A stretch of DNA of 64,000 bases from JAYODW01 sp038116745 (GTDB taxonomy: Bacteria > Pseudomonadota > Gammaproteobacteria > Ga0077536), in contig JAYODW010000018.1 of the NCBI GenBank assembly GCA_038116745.1, forward strand, positions 1 to 64,000, given 5' to 3'. The position numbers and the translations under genes are program-made. This document shows, one piece after another, positions 43,322-52,218 of this stretch; position 1 is the stretch's first letter; every line of letters begins with the position of its first letter. The notes under the pieces were generated by a model. That model worked only from the letters and a program-made list of their open reading frames with translations, ran no database searches and was not told where the DNA came from.

Positions 43322-44379
43322 AAACCATGGGCGCGAATCCTGCCCTGTCCAATGCAAACGGCGGAGGTCGTCTGACCAAAGCGCTTGAAGGTCTCGAATT
43401 CATGATGGCCTTTGACATTTTTATCAACGAAACGACGCGCCATGCGGATGTCATCCTGCCGTCCGCGCCGCACCTGTCCCACTCCGACTTCATGATTTTC
43501 TTCACCTTCCTGACGGTCAGGGACTACATCAAATATGCGCCTGCCGTATTCGAGAAACAGCCCGGCGAGCTGCATGACGCGGAGATTTTCTGCCGCCTGA
43601 TAGCGCGCCTCACGGGAACATCGGAGCAGGCTGCTGACGACGATGCCTTCCGCATGCTGTTCGAGCAGCTGCAGAGTCAGGGCAATGAAGTGCTGAGGAA
43701 CATGAACCTGGAGGAGGTGCTAGCTCATATCGAGCAGGAGGCCGGCGAGGAACGCATGTTCGACCTGCTCCTGCGCTCCGGACCCTACGGCGATCACTTC
43801 GGCAAACACGCCGACGGGCTCACACTGAAAAAACTCAAGGCACACGGCGAGGGCATCGACTTCGGCCCGATGCGGCCACGGCTCGACGAAGTGCTTCACT
43901 TTCCGGACAAGCGCGTTGACCTGGCGCCCGCAGCAATTGCCGGCGACGTCTCCAGAGTCGCGGACTGGATTCACGCGGAACGCGAGCAGGGGCTGCATCT
44001 TGTCGGCCGCCGCCAGATCCGGACCTGCAATACCTGGATGCATAACTTACCGTCGCTGGTTAAGGAAACTGAACTCTGCGTGCTGCTGATCCATCCGGAA
44101 GATGCAGCCGAGCGGGGGATTGAGGATGGCGGACGTGTACGGGTCCGGTCGCGCACCGGTGAGGTCAACGTGCCGGTCAGACTCTCGACAGAGATGCGCC
44201 GCGGTGTCGTCAGTCTCCCGCACGGGTGGGGACATGCCGACGAGAAGGTTCCGGGAATGCCGCAGGCCAAGGCGCGACCCGGCGTCAACTACAACCACCT
44301 GGCTGATGAGAAGCTGCTGGACAGGCCTTCGGGCACAGTCAACCTGAATCACATTCCGGTGGAGGTCAGCGCTGCCTGA
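43252..44379 (+). pseudogene. Molybdopterin oxidoreductase, C-terminal half only
   Basis: The frame encodes the later half of a formate-dehydrogenase/BisC-type molybdopterin enzyme: IKALKTMGANPALSNANGG, INETTRHADVILPSAPHL, and the dinucleotide-binding C-terminal domain (VGRRQIRTCNTWMHNLP, HPEDAAERGIEDGG, GVVSLPHGWGH). Members are typically about 700-800 residues; only about 365 remain, with no iron-sulfur motif or cofactor N-terminus. Similarity begins at about 43270, directly after the truncated accessory ORF, and no proper start is visible. Probably non-functional. Confidence 0.82.
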
Positions 44380-44673
44380 AAGCGGCATTTAGAAAGCACC
44401 GCTGAAACGACTCTCTGTGCGGTCCGGGTATCTCAGCCGCCAGGGACACGCGGCAGTGACGCAAACCCAGTCAAATGCGCAGATAAGCGCTTCGCAGTGG
44501 CCGGGTATTGCGCTCTGGTTAACGAATCAGACTAACCATCTCAGCGCCCTGAAGGGACGCTGGGGGCCAGGGAGCACTCGAAGAAAGAGTCCAAATGCGA
44601 GAGCGTCGTGTATCCAGAAGCTGGTTGCGAGTGTGCCTATGAGGACTGTGTACCTCTCAGACCGGCCACACAG
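44380..44673. other. Intergenic region, no gene seen
   Basis: This 294-base gap lies between the oxidoreductase fragment and the convergent secreted-protein gene. Short open frames are present but none has a ribosome-binding site or recognisable motif. Confidence 0.6.
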
Positions 44674-45768
44674 TTAATCCTCCAACAGCAGATTCAGCAC
44701 GCCGGACGGCAGTCCACGGGCCTTCCGTACCGTATCCGGCGTCGAGGTCGCATCGGTAGTGCTGCTGCCGGCCGCGATTTCTTCCTCATCGGTGAAACCA
44801 TCGTTGTCATCATCCGGGTCACAGGCATCGCCGAGCTCATCATCGTCACTGTTTGTCTGATCGGCGTTGGAAGAAATCCGGCAGTTGTCCAAGGCATTGG
44901 TTACACCGTCTTCGTCGAGATCGACACAGCGGCCGGCCAGAGAATTCATAATGCTGTTTGAGAACCTTGAGAACGGACCATCCAGGACAAATGCAAAGTA
45001 AGCCGACAGATAAGTACCGGCATCCCGTGCGATACCTACCACCTTTCCTGATTTTTCGCTGAGTAGTACTTCCTGGCGAGCTCCGGTATATAGATTGCCC
45101 GTAAAGCTTGCGCTGGTCTGGCTGTCTTCTATCGGGGTTATGTCATCACCACGATTGAAGTACTCGCCCGCCAGCTCGTACCCGAATAACGGCAAATCCG
45201 GGACAGAACCGAATAAATTCTCACCAGTTGCAAAAGCGAAAGGATCCGGGTTGTAAGTCCCTCCCCCTCCGTAGTAGAGATCCTCTCCGTCCCCAAACGC
45301 GTCGTTATTCACCGCCTGCACACCTAGATACTCTCGCATGAACGAGGTCACCTGACCCTGTGCGGCATAGTAGTCCTGACTCGAAATAAAGACGCAGCCG
45401 CCCTCATCGAGGTAAGCACCGAGAGCAGCCTCGCCCGTTTCACTGGGCCCTGCCTTTCCGCTTTTACCAGGCCCATCCGCTGCTGAAGCCTGGCCGGACA
45501 CCCACAGCACAATGTCATAAGCCGATAGGGTGGTCGTCTCCGGCTCACCGTCGGCAGCAGTCGTCCAAATGTCATAAGGAAAACTGTACGGAGCTCCCAA
45601 CCCGGGGAAAGACAGACCGATTTCGTACCAAGACTCAACGTCCGGCTGCCCATCATCATCGTCTACCAGCAATACCCGCACTTCCTGCGCCGAATAAGCA
45701 GCGCCTGTCCATGAAAAGCAGACAGACAGAATCAAGCCGATTACTGCGATGTTGAAAGTTCTGGTCAT
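44674..45768 (-). CDS. Secreted protein with thrombospondin type 3-like calcium-binding repeats
   Basis: This 364-residue protein has a signal peptide (hydrophobic residues 6-22, likely cut after SAQ or earlier). The main domain begins VRVLLVDDDDGQPD and includes VLWVSGQAS and GGCVFISSQDYY, resembling glutamine-amidotransferase-fold extracellular domains. The C-terminal part (about 285-330) has Asp-rich repeats DLDEDGVTNALDNC and DACDPDDDNDGFTD. Such repeats bind Ca2+ in secreted or surface proteins. There is no sorting tail. Function is unknown. Confidence 0.75.
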   Translation of the reverse strand: MTRTFNIAVIGLILSVCFSWTGAAYSAQEVRVLLVDDDDGQPDVESWYEIGLSFPGLGAPYSFPYDIWTTAADGEPETTTLSAYDIVLWVSGQASAADGPGKSGKAGPSETGEAALGAYLDEGGCVFISSQDYYAAQGQVTSFMREYLGVQAVNNDAFGDGEDLYYGGGGTYNPDPFAFATGENLFGSVPDLPLFGYELAGEYFNRGDDITPIEDSQTSASFTGNLYTGARQEVLLSEKSGKVVGIARDAGTYLSAYFAFVLDGPFSRFSNSIMNSLAGRCVDLDEDGVTNALDNCRISSNADQTNSDDDELGDACDPDDDNDGFTDEEEIAAGSSTTDATSTPDTVRKARGLPSGVLNLLLED

Positions 45769-46136
45769 TCGTCGCGTCCGAGTAAATAGCTGCCGACAAA
45801 AGTGTCAGCATGATTCCGTAACGTCCTAGCTGAATACCGGCGACTCGTCTAACCAACAACCAGTCCGACTTCGCCGCATCGGTAGACAAGTCTATGAGTA
45901 CAAAATCACAAAAAACAGGAAGACTGCAACGATTTTTTTTAGTTAAACCTTGCAAGCCCAAGCTTCAGAAACCCATGCCCTGAGCGGGCTTGCGGCCACG
46001 CACTTACGAATGCATCACAGCTTTCTAAGGTTTGAGGGACTTCCGACTGCTCAAGGCTTCCAAGTCCGGCCCAAACATCCGCCGACAGGCTCTCGAGTCT
46101 TCCCCGCTATCACCGCTCTAAGCCGATACCCGTCCC
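45769..46136. other. Intergenic region, AT-rich centre, no gene seen
   Basis: This 368-base gap lies upstream of the secreted-protein gene. An AT-rich patch at about 45900-45950 contains a minus-strand TTGCAG with T-rich sequence behind it and may hold the promoter. No coding potential is convincing. Confidence 0.55.
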
Positions 46137-47141
46137 TTACTCCCGAAAACTCAGCGTCAGCGCTGAACGATCGGCGCGCGGCACGCCGATGAAATCGCCG
46201 GCAGGCGCGAAGCCGAGCGCTGCGTCGTTTTCCGTCGGGCCCGAGAAGAGCTCGACCTCCCGCTCGGCATCAAGTACGTAGGTGCCGAGCATGCCCTCAC
46301 CCGCGAACTGCACGCGGGGTCCGCGACCCTCCGCGTCGAGCCGGGCAATCACATCGCGCACGGCCTGGTTATTCCGACTACCGAGCGCGATATTCATGAT
46401 CCCCTGGTCGGCATTGCAACGGTCCGCAGCGGCAGGACGTCCGGCAGGTTGCAGATATTGCAGGACCTCCAGAAAAGCGTCGCCGGCAAGCGCGACAAAG
46501 CCATCGCGGCGAGCGCCTCCAAGTCCCCAGATCGCCTCGTCGTCCGGGTCATGCAGCACTTCCAGCGGCACCAGCTCCAGGCCAAGCTGGGTGCCGTAGA
46601 AAAACCGTGCGGCATCGAGATCGCTGACCGAACTGGCGACATAGATGATCGCGGGGTCCAGCTCAAAGTGGCGCTCGCGTATGCCGCCAGGTAACGCGGC
46701 GATTTCACCCATGACTTCGACCACAGCACCTACCCAGGGGTCCCGGAAGGCCGCCCGCGGCCCACGTGCCGTCTCCCTCGGCTCTGCGAGCAGCGCCACG
46801 CCCCAATCTTTCAGGCGCTCAAGCGTGCGTTCGAAATCCGTCACCGAGAGACCAAAGCGCGTCCAGCCGATATCGCATGGACGCCAATCACTCGGCAGCA
46901 GTCGCTGGGCGGGCTGGGTGTGATGAAAGAACTCGAGCTGACAGAAAGCCTGCCGTCCGACCATCCACCACATCATTGCGCGTGCCTCGGGCGACAGACC
47001 CTGCACCCGCATGATCTCCCCCCACAGCCCCTGCCCACCGCCGTTCGCGAAACCGAAGACTTCAGCGTAGAAGCGCAGCGATGCGGGCAGGTCGCTGCTG
47101 CACAGCGCCAGCTGGATGAAACGCAGTTTTTCCTGGCTCAT
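46137..47141 (-). CDS. Two-domain VOC (glyoxalase/dioxygenase superfamily) protein
   Basis: This 334-residue protein is made of two vicinal-oxygen-chelate repeats. The first begins FIQLALCSSDLPASLRFYAE and closes with FRDPWVGAVVEVMG. The second begins IIYVASSVSDLDAARFFYG and closes with YVLDAEREVELFSGP. The family includes extradiol dioxygenases, glyoxalases and binding proteins; the substrate cannot be assigned. It starts at 47141 with AGGGGA upstream and follows the flavin monooxygenase gene on the same strand, so both may act on one compound. Confidence 0.82.
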   Translation of the reverse strand: MSQEKLRFIQLALCSSDLPASLRFYAEVFGFANGGGQGLWGEIMRVQGLSPEARAMMWWMVGRQAFCQLEFFHHTQPAQRLLPSDWRPCDIGWTRFGLSVTDFERTLERLKDWGVALLAEPRETARGPRAAFRDPWVGAVVEVMGEIAALPGGIRERHFELDPAIIYVASSVSDLDAARFFYGTQLGLELVPLEVLHDPDDEAIWGLGGARRDGFVALAGDAFLEVLQYLQPAGRPAAADRCNADQGIMNIALGSRNNQAVRDVIARLDAEGRGPRVQFAGEGMLGTYVLDAEREVELFSGPTENDAALGFAPAGDFIGVPRADRSALTLSFRE

Positions 47142-47202
47142 TAAGTCTTTCCCCTGCTGCTCAGGTCGTCTTACTGTTCTTGCAACTGCATCCCGCCCTG
47201 AA

Positions 47203-48243
47203 TTAAGCGAGCTGCGGCACGACGTCGTTCACGAACGACTTGAGCGAACGCCGGGTCAACGCAGGATCCATCCCCGGCATCGTGCCGTAGGCCAGATGCG
47301 TCGTGCGGACGGCAGCGATTGACTCTCCGAGGATCCCGGCGACTGTCTCCGGCGAGCCGAAAGCCGGCCGGAACAGCAAATCCGAACTGGAACGCAGGTC
47401 AGATACAGGCGGCACCTTGCATTCGAACGCGTTGTCGCCGCCGGCGGCAGCCGCATTGAGCCACCCCGCATAAACACTCAGCAGATGATGGAAGTGCTTC
47501 TCCGCCTGCCCCCAGGCGGCGTCGTCATCGCTGGCAACGTGCGTCCAGTGCAGCTGCAGCACCTTGGCGTCTTCCACGGCGTAGCCTGCGGCGGCACGCG
47601 CCTGCTCGTACTCGCTCTGCAGCGCTTCGTTGGCGAGACCGAGCAGGTGGGCACCAAGACGGCCGGCGCGACGCACCGCGGGCGGACTGGTCGCACCGAT
47701 CCACATCGGCAGTGAGGGCTCCTGTACCGGGCGCGGGCACAGGCGGGCGTCCTTCACCCGGTAATGTTTACCCTCATAGGAGAAGCTGTCGTTGGTCCAC
47801 AGCCCCTGCATCACCTCCAGACCCTCGCGGAAACGGCCGAGACGATCCCCCAGGTCAATGCCGAAACCGGCGAACTCGTGTGGCGCATAGCCCTGCCCGA
47901 TCCCGACGTCAATGCGCCCGCCGGAGATGACATCCAGCGCCGCAAGGTCTTCGGCCAGACGGACAGCGTCATACAGGGGCAGGAGTAACAGATTGAATCC
48001 AATGCGTACGCGTTCGGTGCGTGCCGCAATGGCGCCCGCCAGGGTCACCAATGACGGTGAGTAGCCGTCGTCGGCAAAGTGGTGTTCGGTCAGCCAGATG
48101 GTGTCGTAGCCGACGGCCTCGGCATACTCCGCCAGCGCGATTTCGTCGCGATAGACGTCGACGAAAGAGCGGCGCCAACCGGTAGGGTTGCGGAAACTGA
48201 ACATGACGCCGACGTCGAGCCGGCCCTTCTGCTGTGTGGTCAT
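47203..48243 (-). CDS. Luciferase-like (LLM class) flavin-dependent monooxygenase
   Basis: From the ATG at 48243 (MTTQQKGRLDVGVMF, preceded by AGGAGG) the product is 346 residues. It has the bacterial luciferase-type TIM barrel: YDTIWLTEHHFADDGYSPS, VRIGFNLLLLPLYDAVRLAED, GRIDVGIGQGY and LPMWIGATSP. Members oxidise substrates with reduced FMN or F420 and O2. No flavin reductase gene is visible nearby. It is followed by the VOC gene and is divergent from the DUF7064-like gene across a 371-base gap. Confidence 0.9.
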   Translation of the reverse strand: MTTQQKGRLDVGVMFSFRNPTGWRRSFVDVYRDEIALAEYAEAVGYDTIWLTEHHFADDGYSPSLVTLAGAIAARTERVRIGFNLLLLPLYDAVRLAEDLAALDVISGGRIDVGIGQGYAPHEFAGFGIDLGDRLGRFREGLEVMQGLWTNDSFSYEGKHYRVKDARLCPRPVQEPSLPMWIGATSPPAVRRAGRLGAHLLGLANEALQSEYEQARAAAGYAVEDAKVLQLHWTHVASDDDAAWGQAEKHFHHLLSVYAGWLNAAAAGGDNAFECKVPPVSDLRSSSDLLFRPAFGSPETVAGILGESIAAVRTTHLAYGTMPGMDPALTRRSLKSFVNDVVPQLA

Positions 48244-48614
48244 GGGCGTGAAGCCTCCTCGGTCTGAATTGGGGAACCCGCTGTTGTCAGCGCAGCGCCG
48301 CACGACGCCTTTGTCTCGATATCCTCGCGGGAATAGTACGTGGGGACAGCGCGAGCGCGCACGTGGGTGTCGGAGGCTTGCTCTGTGCTGGCGGCGTCTG
48401 CCCATGCCGCCCGGCGTATCAGCGGTATCTGCGTAAAGCGCTTCAATAGCGCTCAGGAACCATCGGACAGCGTGACCTTTGCCCGACGTTTGTGCTATTG
48501 CTTGACACCTGACGCGATGGCGAGGGGAGCGCCGTCGCGACGGGGCATACCGGGCGGTCCATCTCCGCTTGAGCGCGCGGTCTGCACTCCCCCACTATTT
48601 GGAGGAGTCGTCGC
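48244..48614. other. Divergent promoter region, no gene seen
   Basis: This 371-base gap lies between the divergent monooxygenase and the DUF7064-like gene. TTGACA occurs on the plus strand near 48501 without a clear -10 partner. A strong GGAGGA precedes the plus-strand gene. No operator repeat stands out. Confidence 0.5.
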
Positions 48615-49622
48615 ATGCTCGATGACCAGGACGCGGAGTTCCACGCCGGCGACCCGGTGCATACCAACTGGGCGGAAACCAATTTTTTTGGCTTCTACAA
48701 CGCCGAACACTGCCTCAACGTCGGCGTATATGCGCTGTTTCGACCGCATCTCGGCATTGTCAGCAGCTCGATCTGCATCAATTCCAGACGCGCACTGACG
48801 CCCTGGGAGGCAGACTTCTGCGACTACCGCGCCGCGCTGCCAATCCCCGAGCCGCGCACCCTGCTCGACTATCGGCTGGAGAACAGCCTGCATATCCGCT
48901 GCACCGATCCGAACCGCGTGTGGCACATCGCCTACGACGACGGTGAGGGCACATCGATCGATGTCACGTATCGCGCGCTGATGCCACCGTTTGATATCCA
49001 TGACCCCGAACAGGATCCCATGTGCGCCTCGGGAGCCGAAGCCGGCAAGTTCTCATGGGGCACGGCCTACGCGGGTCATTTTGATCAGACGGGCCATGTC
49101 ACAGGCGCGGTCCGGGTGCGTGGCAGGGCCTATCCCATCGACTGCGTGTCAACCATGGATCATTCCTGGGGGCCGCGTCCTGAGCGCGGTAAACCGAACA
49201 TGAGCTGGCTGCATGCGCATTTCGACCAGAAAACCGCGCTCCACGCTATTCTCAATTTCGACGCCGAAGTCGATGACCTGAATCTGTCGCTGGCCCATGG
49301 CTACGTCATTGACCAGGGCTCTCTGGTAGGACTGGCTGGCGGCGGCGGCACCGTTGTCCGCGGCCCTGATCGCTTCGCCCGCCAGGTCACGCTGGCCTTT
49401 ACCGATGCCCACGGCAACGCGCACGAACTGGAAGGCGCAAGTCTGACCAGTTTCCCCTGGCAGTGCTGGCCCAACATGGTCGCCTTCAACTGCCTCGCGC
49501 GCTGGCAATACCGCGGACGTCAAGGCCATGGCGAGATCCAGGATTTCTACGAACTGCCGCAGATTACCCGCATCAATACCGGCCGCGCCGCACCTGCGGG
49601 CACGCTGACGGAGCAGGATTGA
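48615..49622 (+). CDS. Lipocalin-like protein resembling the DUF7064/DUF7065 family
   Basis: This 335-residue soluble protein has no signal peptide. The N-terminal half (WAETNFFGFYNAEH, VGVYALFRPHLGIV) and the C-terminal half with STMDHSWGPRPERG recall AttH/CrtC-type beta-barrel proteins found beside oxygenases. The DHSWGPR motif is the strongest landmark. A catalytic role is not established. It heads the tight plus-strand unit with the HAD, swivel and unknown genes; GGAGGA lies nine bases before the ATG. Confidence 0.7.
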   Translation: MLDDQDAEFHAGDPVHTNWAETNFFGFYNAEHCLNVGVYALFRPHLGIVSSSICINSRRALTPWEADFCDYRAALPIPEPRTLLDYRLENSLHIRCTDPNRVWHIAYDDGEGTSIDVTYRALMPPFDIHDPEQDPMCASGAEAGKFSWGTAYAGHFDQTGHVTGAVRVRGRAYPIDCVSTMDHSWGPRPERGKPNMSWLHAHFDQKTALHAILNFDAEVDDLNLSLAHGYVIDQGSLVGLAGGGGTVVRGPDRFARQVTLAFTDAHGNAHELEGASLTSFPWQCWPNMVAFNCLARWQYRGRQGHGEIQDFYELPQITRINTGRAAPAGTLTEQD

Positions 49623-49623
49623 G

Positions 49624-50289
49624 TTGCTCGCCGCCGTGTTGTTCGATTTTGACGGCACGCTGGTCGACACGCGGAGCGCCTCCTGGCCGTTATTCGAACG
49701 AACAAACGCAGAGTTTGACCTTGGCATCGACACCAAAGAGCAGTTCTTTGCCCTCTTCCGGTCTAATCTCTACCAAGGCCTTCTTGAACACTGCGGCGAA
49801 GCGTCCCGCGGCGCAGCCGCGGCAGCCCATTTCATGGCGCAGGTTCGCGAGCACTACGACCCACCGCTTATTCCCGGTATGTCGCAACTGCTGCCCCGGC
49901 TCGCCGGGGAGCTGACTCTCGCTATCGTGTCCAGTAATACCAAACCGACGATCGATCGCATTCTTGAACGCGAGGGGCTCGCCGCGTGTTTCAGCGCCGT
50001 TGTCGCGGGCGATCTGGAACCGTCAAAAACGCGCGCCATCAAACGTTTCCTGGCGGGGGACTGGGGTCCAGCCTGCGCCCCGGCCGCGGTGGTACTGATC
50101 AGCGATACCACGGGCGATGTCGCTGAAGCGAATGCGGCCGGCACGAGGGCCTTCGGCGTTTGCTGGGGCATGCACAGCCGCGATGACCTGCTGGCGGCCG
50201 GCGCGGTCGGGACAGCGGCAAACGTCGAAGAGCTTCAGCGCTGGATAGAGCTTGAAAACACTCAGGAAGGAGGGCAGAGCAATGTCTGA
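49624..50289 (+). CDS. HAD-superfamily hydrolase, phosphoglycolate phosphatase-like
   Basis: This 221-residue protein starts with TTG one base after the previous stop. HAD motif I is LFDFDGTLVDT, motif II is in IVSSNTKP, the motif III lysine is in EPSKTRAI, and motif IV is VLISDTTGDVAEANAAG, with Asp-Thr-Thr-Gly-Asp replacing the usual GDxxxD spacing. The cap lies between motifs I and II. It should hydrolyse a phosphoester. It overlaps the next gene by eight bases, implying a shared pathway. Confidence 0.85.
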   Translation: MLAAVLFDFDGTLVDTRSASWPLFERTNAEFDLGIDTKEQFFALFRSNLYQGLLEHCGEASRGAAAAAHFMAQVREHYDPPLIPGMSQLLPRLAGELTLAIVSSNTKPTIDRILEREGLAACFSAVVAGDLEPSKTRAIKRFLAGDWGPACAPAAVVLISDTTGDVAEANAAGTRAFGVCWGMHSRDDLLAAGAVGTAANVEELQRWIELENTQEGGQSNV

Positions 50290-50707
50290 AGGTACGGTCA
50301 TTGCCGAGGGCTATAACTGTTTCGAAACTGTCAAAGCACCAGAAGGAGAGATCCTCTATCTGCCCGATCCGAGAGCAGTTATCACTCTCATCCAGGGCGG
50401 CAAGCTGAAGAACCACATTCTCATGGCCGAGGGCGGGACCACGACATTCTTGGCGCCGGCGCTGAGCATGGGCGCAATCGGTGTCATTACCCTCTCAGGC
50501 GCGCCGGAGTCCCATCTCGGGATACTGTCGCGGGAATTTCAGATCCCCTGCATCATGACCGCCTATCTCACCGACAGCGATACGCGCTATGTCACCGGTG
50601 GCGACAACAAGGCGCATTTTGCGAGCGTGATCAGCGCGCTGAACGGCCGTACGGTCCGGCTGCGCTGCACCGACCGCAACACCGGTCGTATCGAACTCGC
50701 AGCCTGA
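50282..50707 (+). CDS. Stand-alone PEP-utiliser-type swivelling phosphohistidine domain protein
   Basis: This 141-residue protein starts at 50282 with GGAGGG upstream. The motif APESHLGILSREFQIPC matches the mobile-domain signature of PEP synthase, PPDK and enzyme I (T/S-H-x6-R-E-x2-I-P), keeping the phospho-accepting His, the Arg and the IP pair. EGGTTTFLAP and GAIGVITLSG fit the beta/alpha fold. No ATP-grasp or PEP-binding domain is fused or adjacent. Its partner is probably the 470-residue product starting 11 bases downstream. Confidence 0.7.
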   Translation: MSEGTVIAEGYNCFETVKAPEGEILYLPDPRAVITLIQGGKLKNHILMAEGGTTTFLAPALSMGAIGVITLSGAPESHLGILSREFQIPCIMTAYLTDSDTRYVTGGDNKAHFASVISALNGRTVRLRCTDRNTGRIELAA

Positions 50708-50718
50708 GGACCGCACCG

Positions 50719-52131
50719 ATGCCGTCTACCTACCGCAATCGCTACCAGCCCGAAGACGAAGGACTCCGTTTTCAGGATCTGACCTACACCGGGAATTTCG
50801 TTGGCATGGACCCGGTGCCGGACGGGATCCTCGGCGACCGCGTAATGAAGAGCCGCGCCAGCAGCCGCGTGCTCGAGCAGGTCGATGAAGCCGCTGTGCG
50901 CGCCGACGAGTTCTCAATCGATGAGCTCAACGACCTCAACAACTACCTCGCCTGGAACGTCTGGGATGTGCTTGTCATGCGCGCCACAGAGGGGTCCTCC
51001 GGCATGATCCCGCGCCAGGAATACGAATGCCTCGCGCTGATGCACGAGTTCTACCGCTGGCCTGAACTGCTGGCCATGACCACGGCCGAAGTCGGTGTTC
51101 AGGGAGTGATGGATATCGGCAGCTCAGCACGCACGGAGATCGGCACCAAGATCAACTGCGTCCATGACTGGTGCATCGGCGCCGTCGGCTTCGGCATGGG
51201 GCGTTGTGCGCTGCTTGCGCTCGAAGCGATCAAGCCCGACGACTACATTGCCGAGAGTTCGACCATCCTCAAATTCATGCAGCGTGTGCAGTGGGCCAAA
51301 CGTCGCGACGGCTGGATCCTGAACTCGCAGAATCGCTATCGCTGTCAGATCCATGAGCCCGACCTGCTGGCTCGCCTGCAGTCAGCCGTCGAGCCGCTGG
51401 AACCGGGCAGCCCGGCCCATGACAGCCTGATCCAGTTCAACGCGGCGGCCGAGCTGCTGTCCTTCCTCGATCATTTCGATTGCCGCCTCGGTCTCGGTGA
51501 TACCGGGCCTTACCCGCTGCCGAACGGCAACCTGCTGATCATCCGGGACCTGTTCTGCAACGAAGACGCCTACCACTGGAGTGATGTCTGCGATCACGAG
51601 AACGTGCCCTACTGCTACACCGTGGTGCTGGAGATTGATCCTGAGGCGATGGACCTGGAGGAGATCCGCATCAACGATATCTCGACGACTTTCACCCGGC
51701 CGAAGAACTACATCCCCGCGATCGTGGGCGGTGCCGTGTTTGCCCGTGAACGCTGGGATACGCCCATGGGCGAGGTCTACCCCATCCCGGTCGCAGAGCT
51801 TGCGCCGAGGCTTGCCGGCATTCAGGCGGCCACGTTCAAGCTCTACACCAAGCTCGCACGCATGTCGCGCCGGCAGCTCATCACCAACGGCGTTTATGTC
51901 TACTACGTGGGCATGATCCTGCCCCACCTGAAACGCGCCGGGACTTACGAAAAAGCCTGCGCGGATTACGACTTCTGGGAGATTGATCAGCGCGTCTCGA
52001 ACTACTACTACGAGATTGGCAAACGCGGATTCGTGCAGGAGATTGTGCCGAACAAGATCTTCTCCGGCGCCGGCTATCTGCCTTTCAGCGCGGACGCCGA
52101 TGCGCGTCGTTCGAAGTATTTCTGGGGATAG
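50719..52131 (+). CDS. Unrecognised 470-residue protein encoded with the swivel domain
   Basis: I do not recognise this family. The protein is soluble with no signal peptide or membrane helix. It has many Trp, Tyr and Cys residues (VHDWCIGAVGFGMGRCAL, HWSDVCDHENVPYCYTVVLE, RVSNYYYEIGKRGFV) and acidic/aromatic clusters suggestive of an enzyme. GAGGA lies eight bases before the ATG. It directly follows the swivel gene and precedes the Rieske oxygenase, so it could be a catalytic partner for phosphoryl transfer or a subunit of an oxidising complex. Confidence 0.85.
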   Translation: MPSTYRNRYQPEDEGLRFQDLTYTGNFVGMDPVPDGILGDRVMKSRASSRVLEQVDEAAVRADEFSIDELNDLNNYLAWNVWDVLVMRATEGSSGMIPRQEYECLALMHEFYRWPELLAMTTAEVGVQGVMDIGSSARTEIGTKINCVHDWCIGAVGFGMGRCALLALEAIKPDDYIAESSTILKFMQRVQWAKRRDGWILNSQNRYRCQIHEPDLLARLQSAVEPLEPGSPAHDSLIQFNAAAELLSFLDHFDCRLGLGDTGPYPLPNGNLLIIRDLFCNEDAYHWSDVCDHENVPYCYTVVLEIDPEAMDLEEIRINDISTTFTRPKNYIPAIVGGAVFARERWDTPMGEVYPIPVAELAPRLAGIQAATFKLYTKLARMSRRQLITNGVYVYYVGMILPHLKRAGTYEKACADYDFWEIDQRVSNYYYEIGKRGFVQEIVPNKIFSGAGYLPFSADADARRSKYFWG

Positions 52132-52218
52132 CGCGCGCCGCTAATGACAGTCGCTGAGATCCGCCGCGCGGACTGCGGCCATATCGCAACACTGCCTTCA
52201 AGCTGAGAGAAACAGGCT

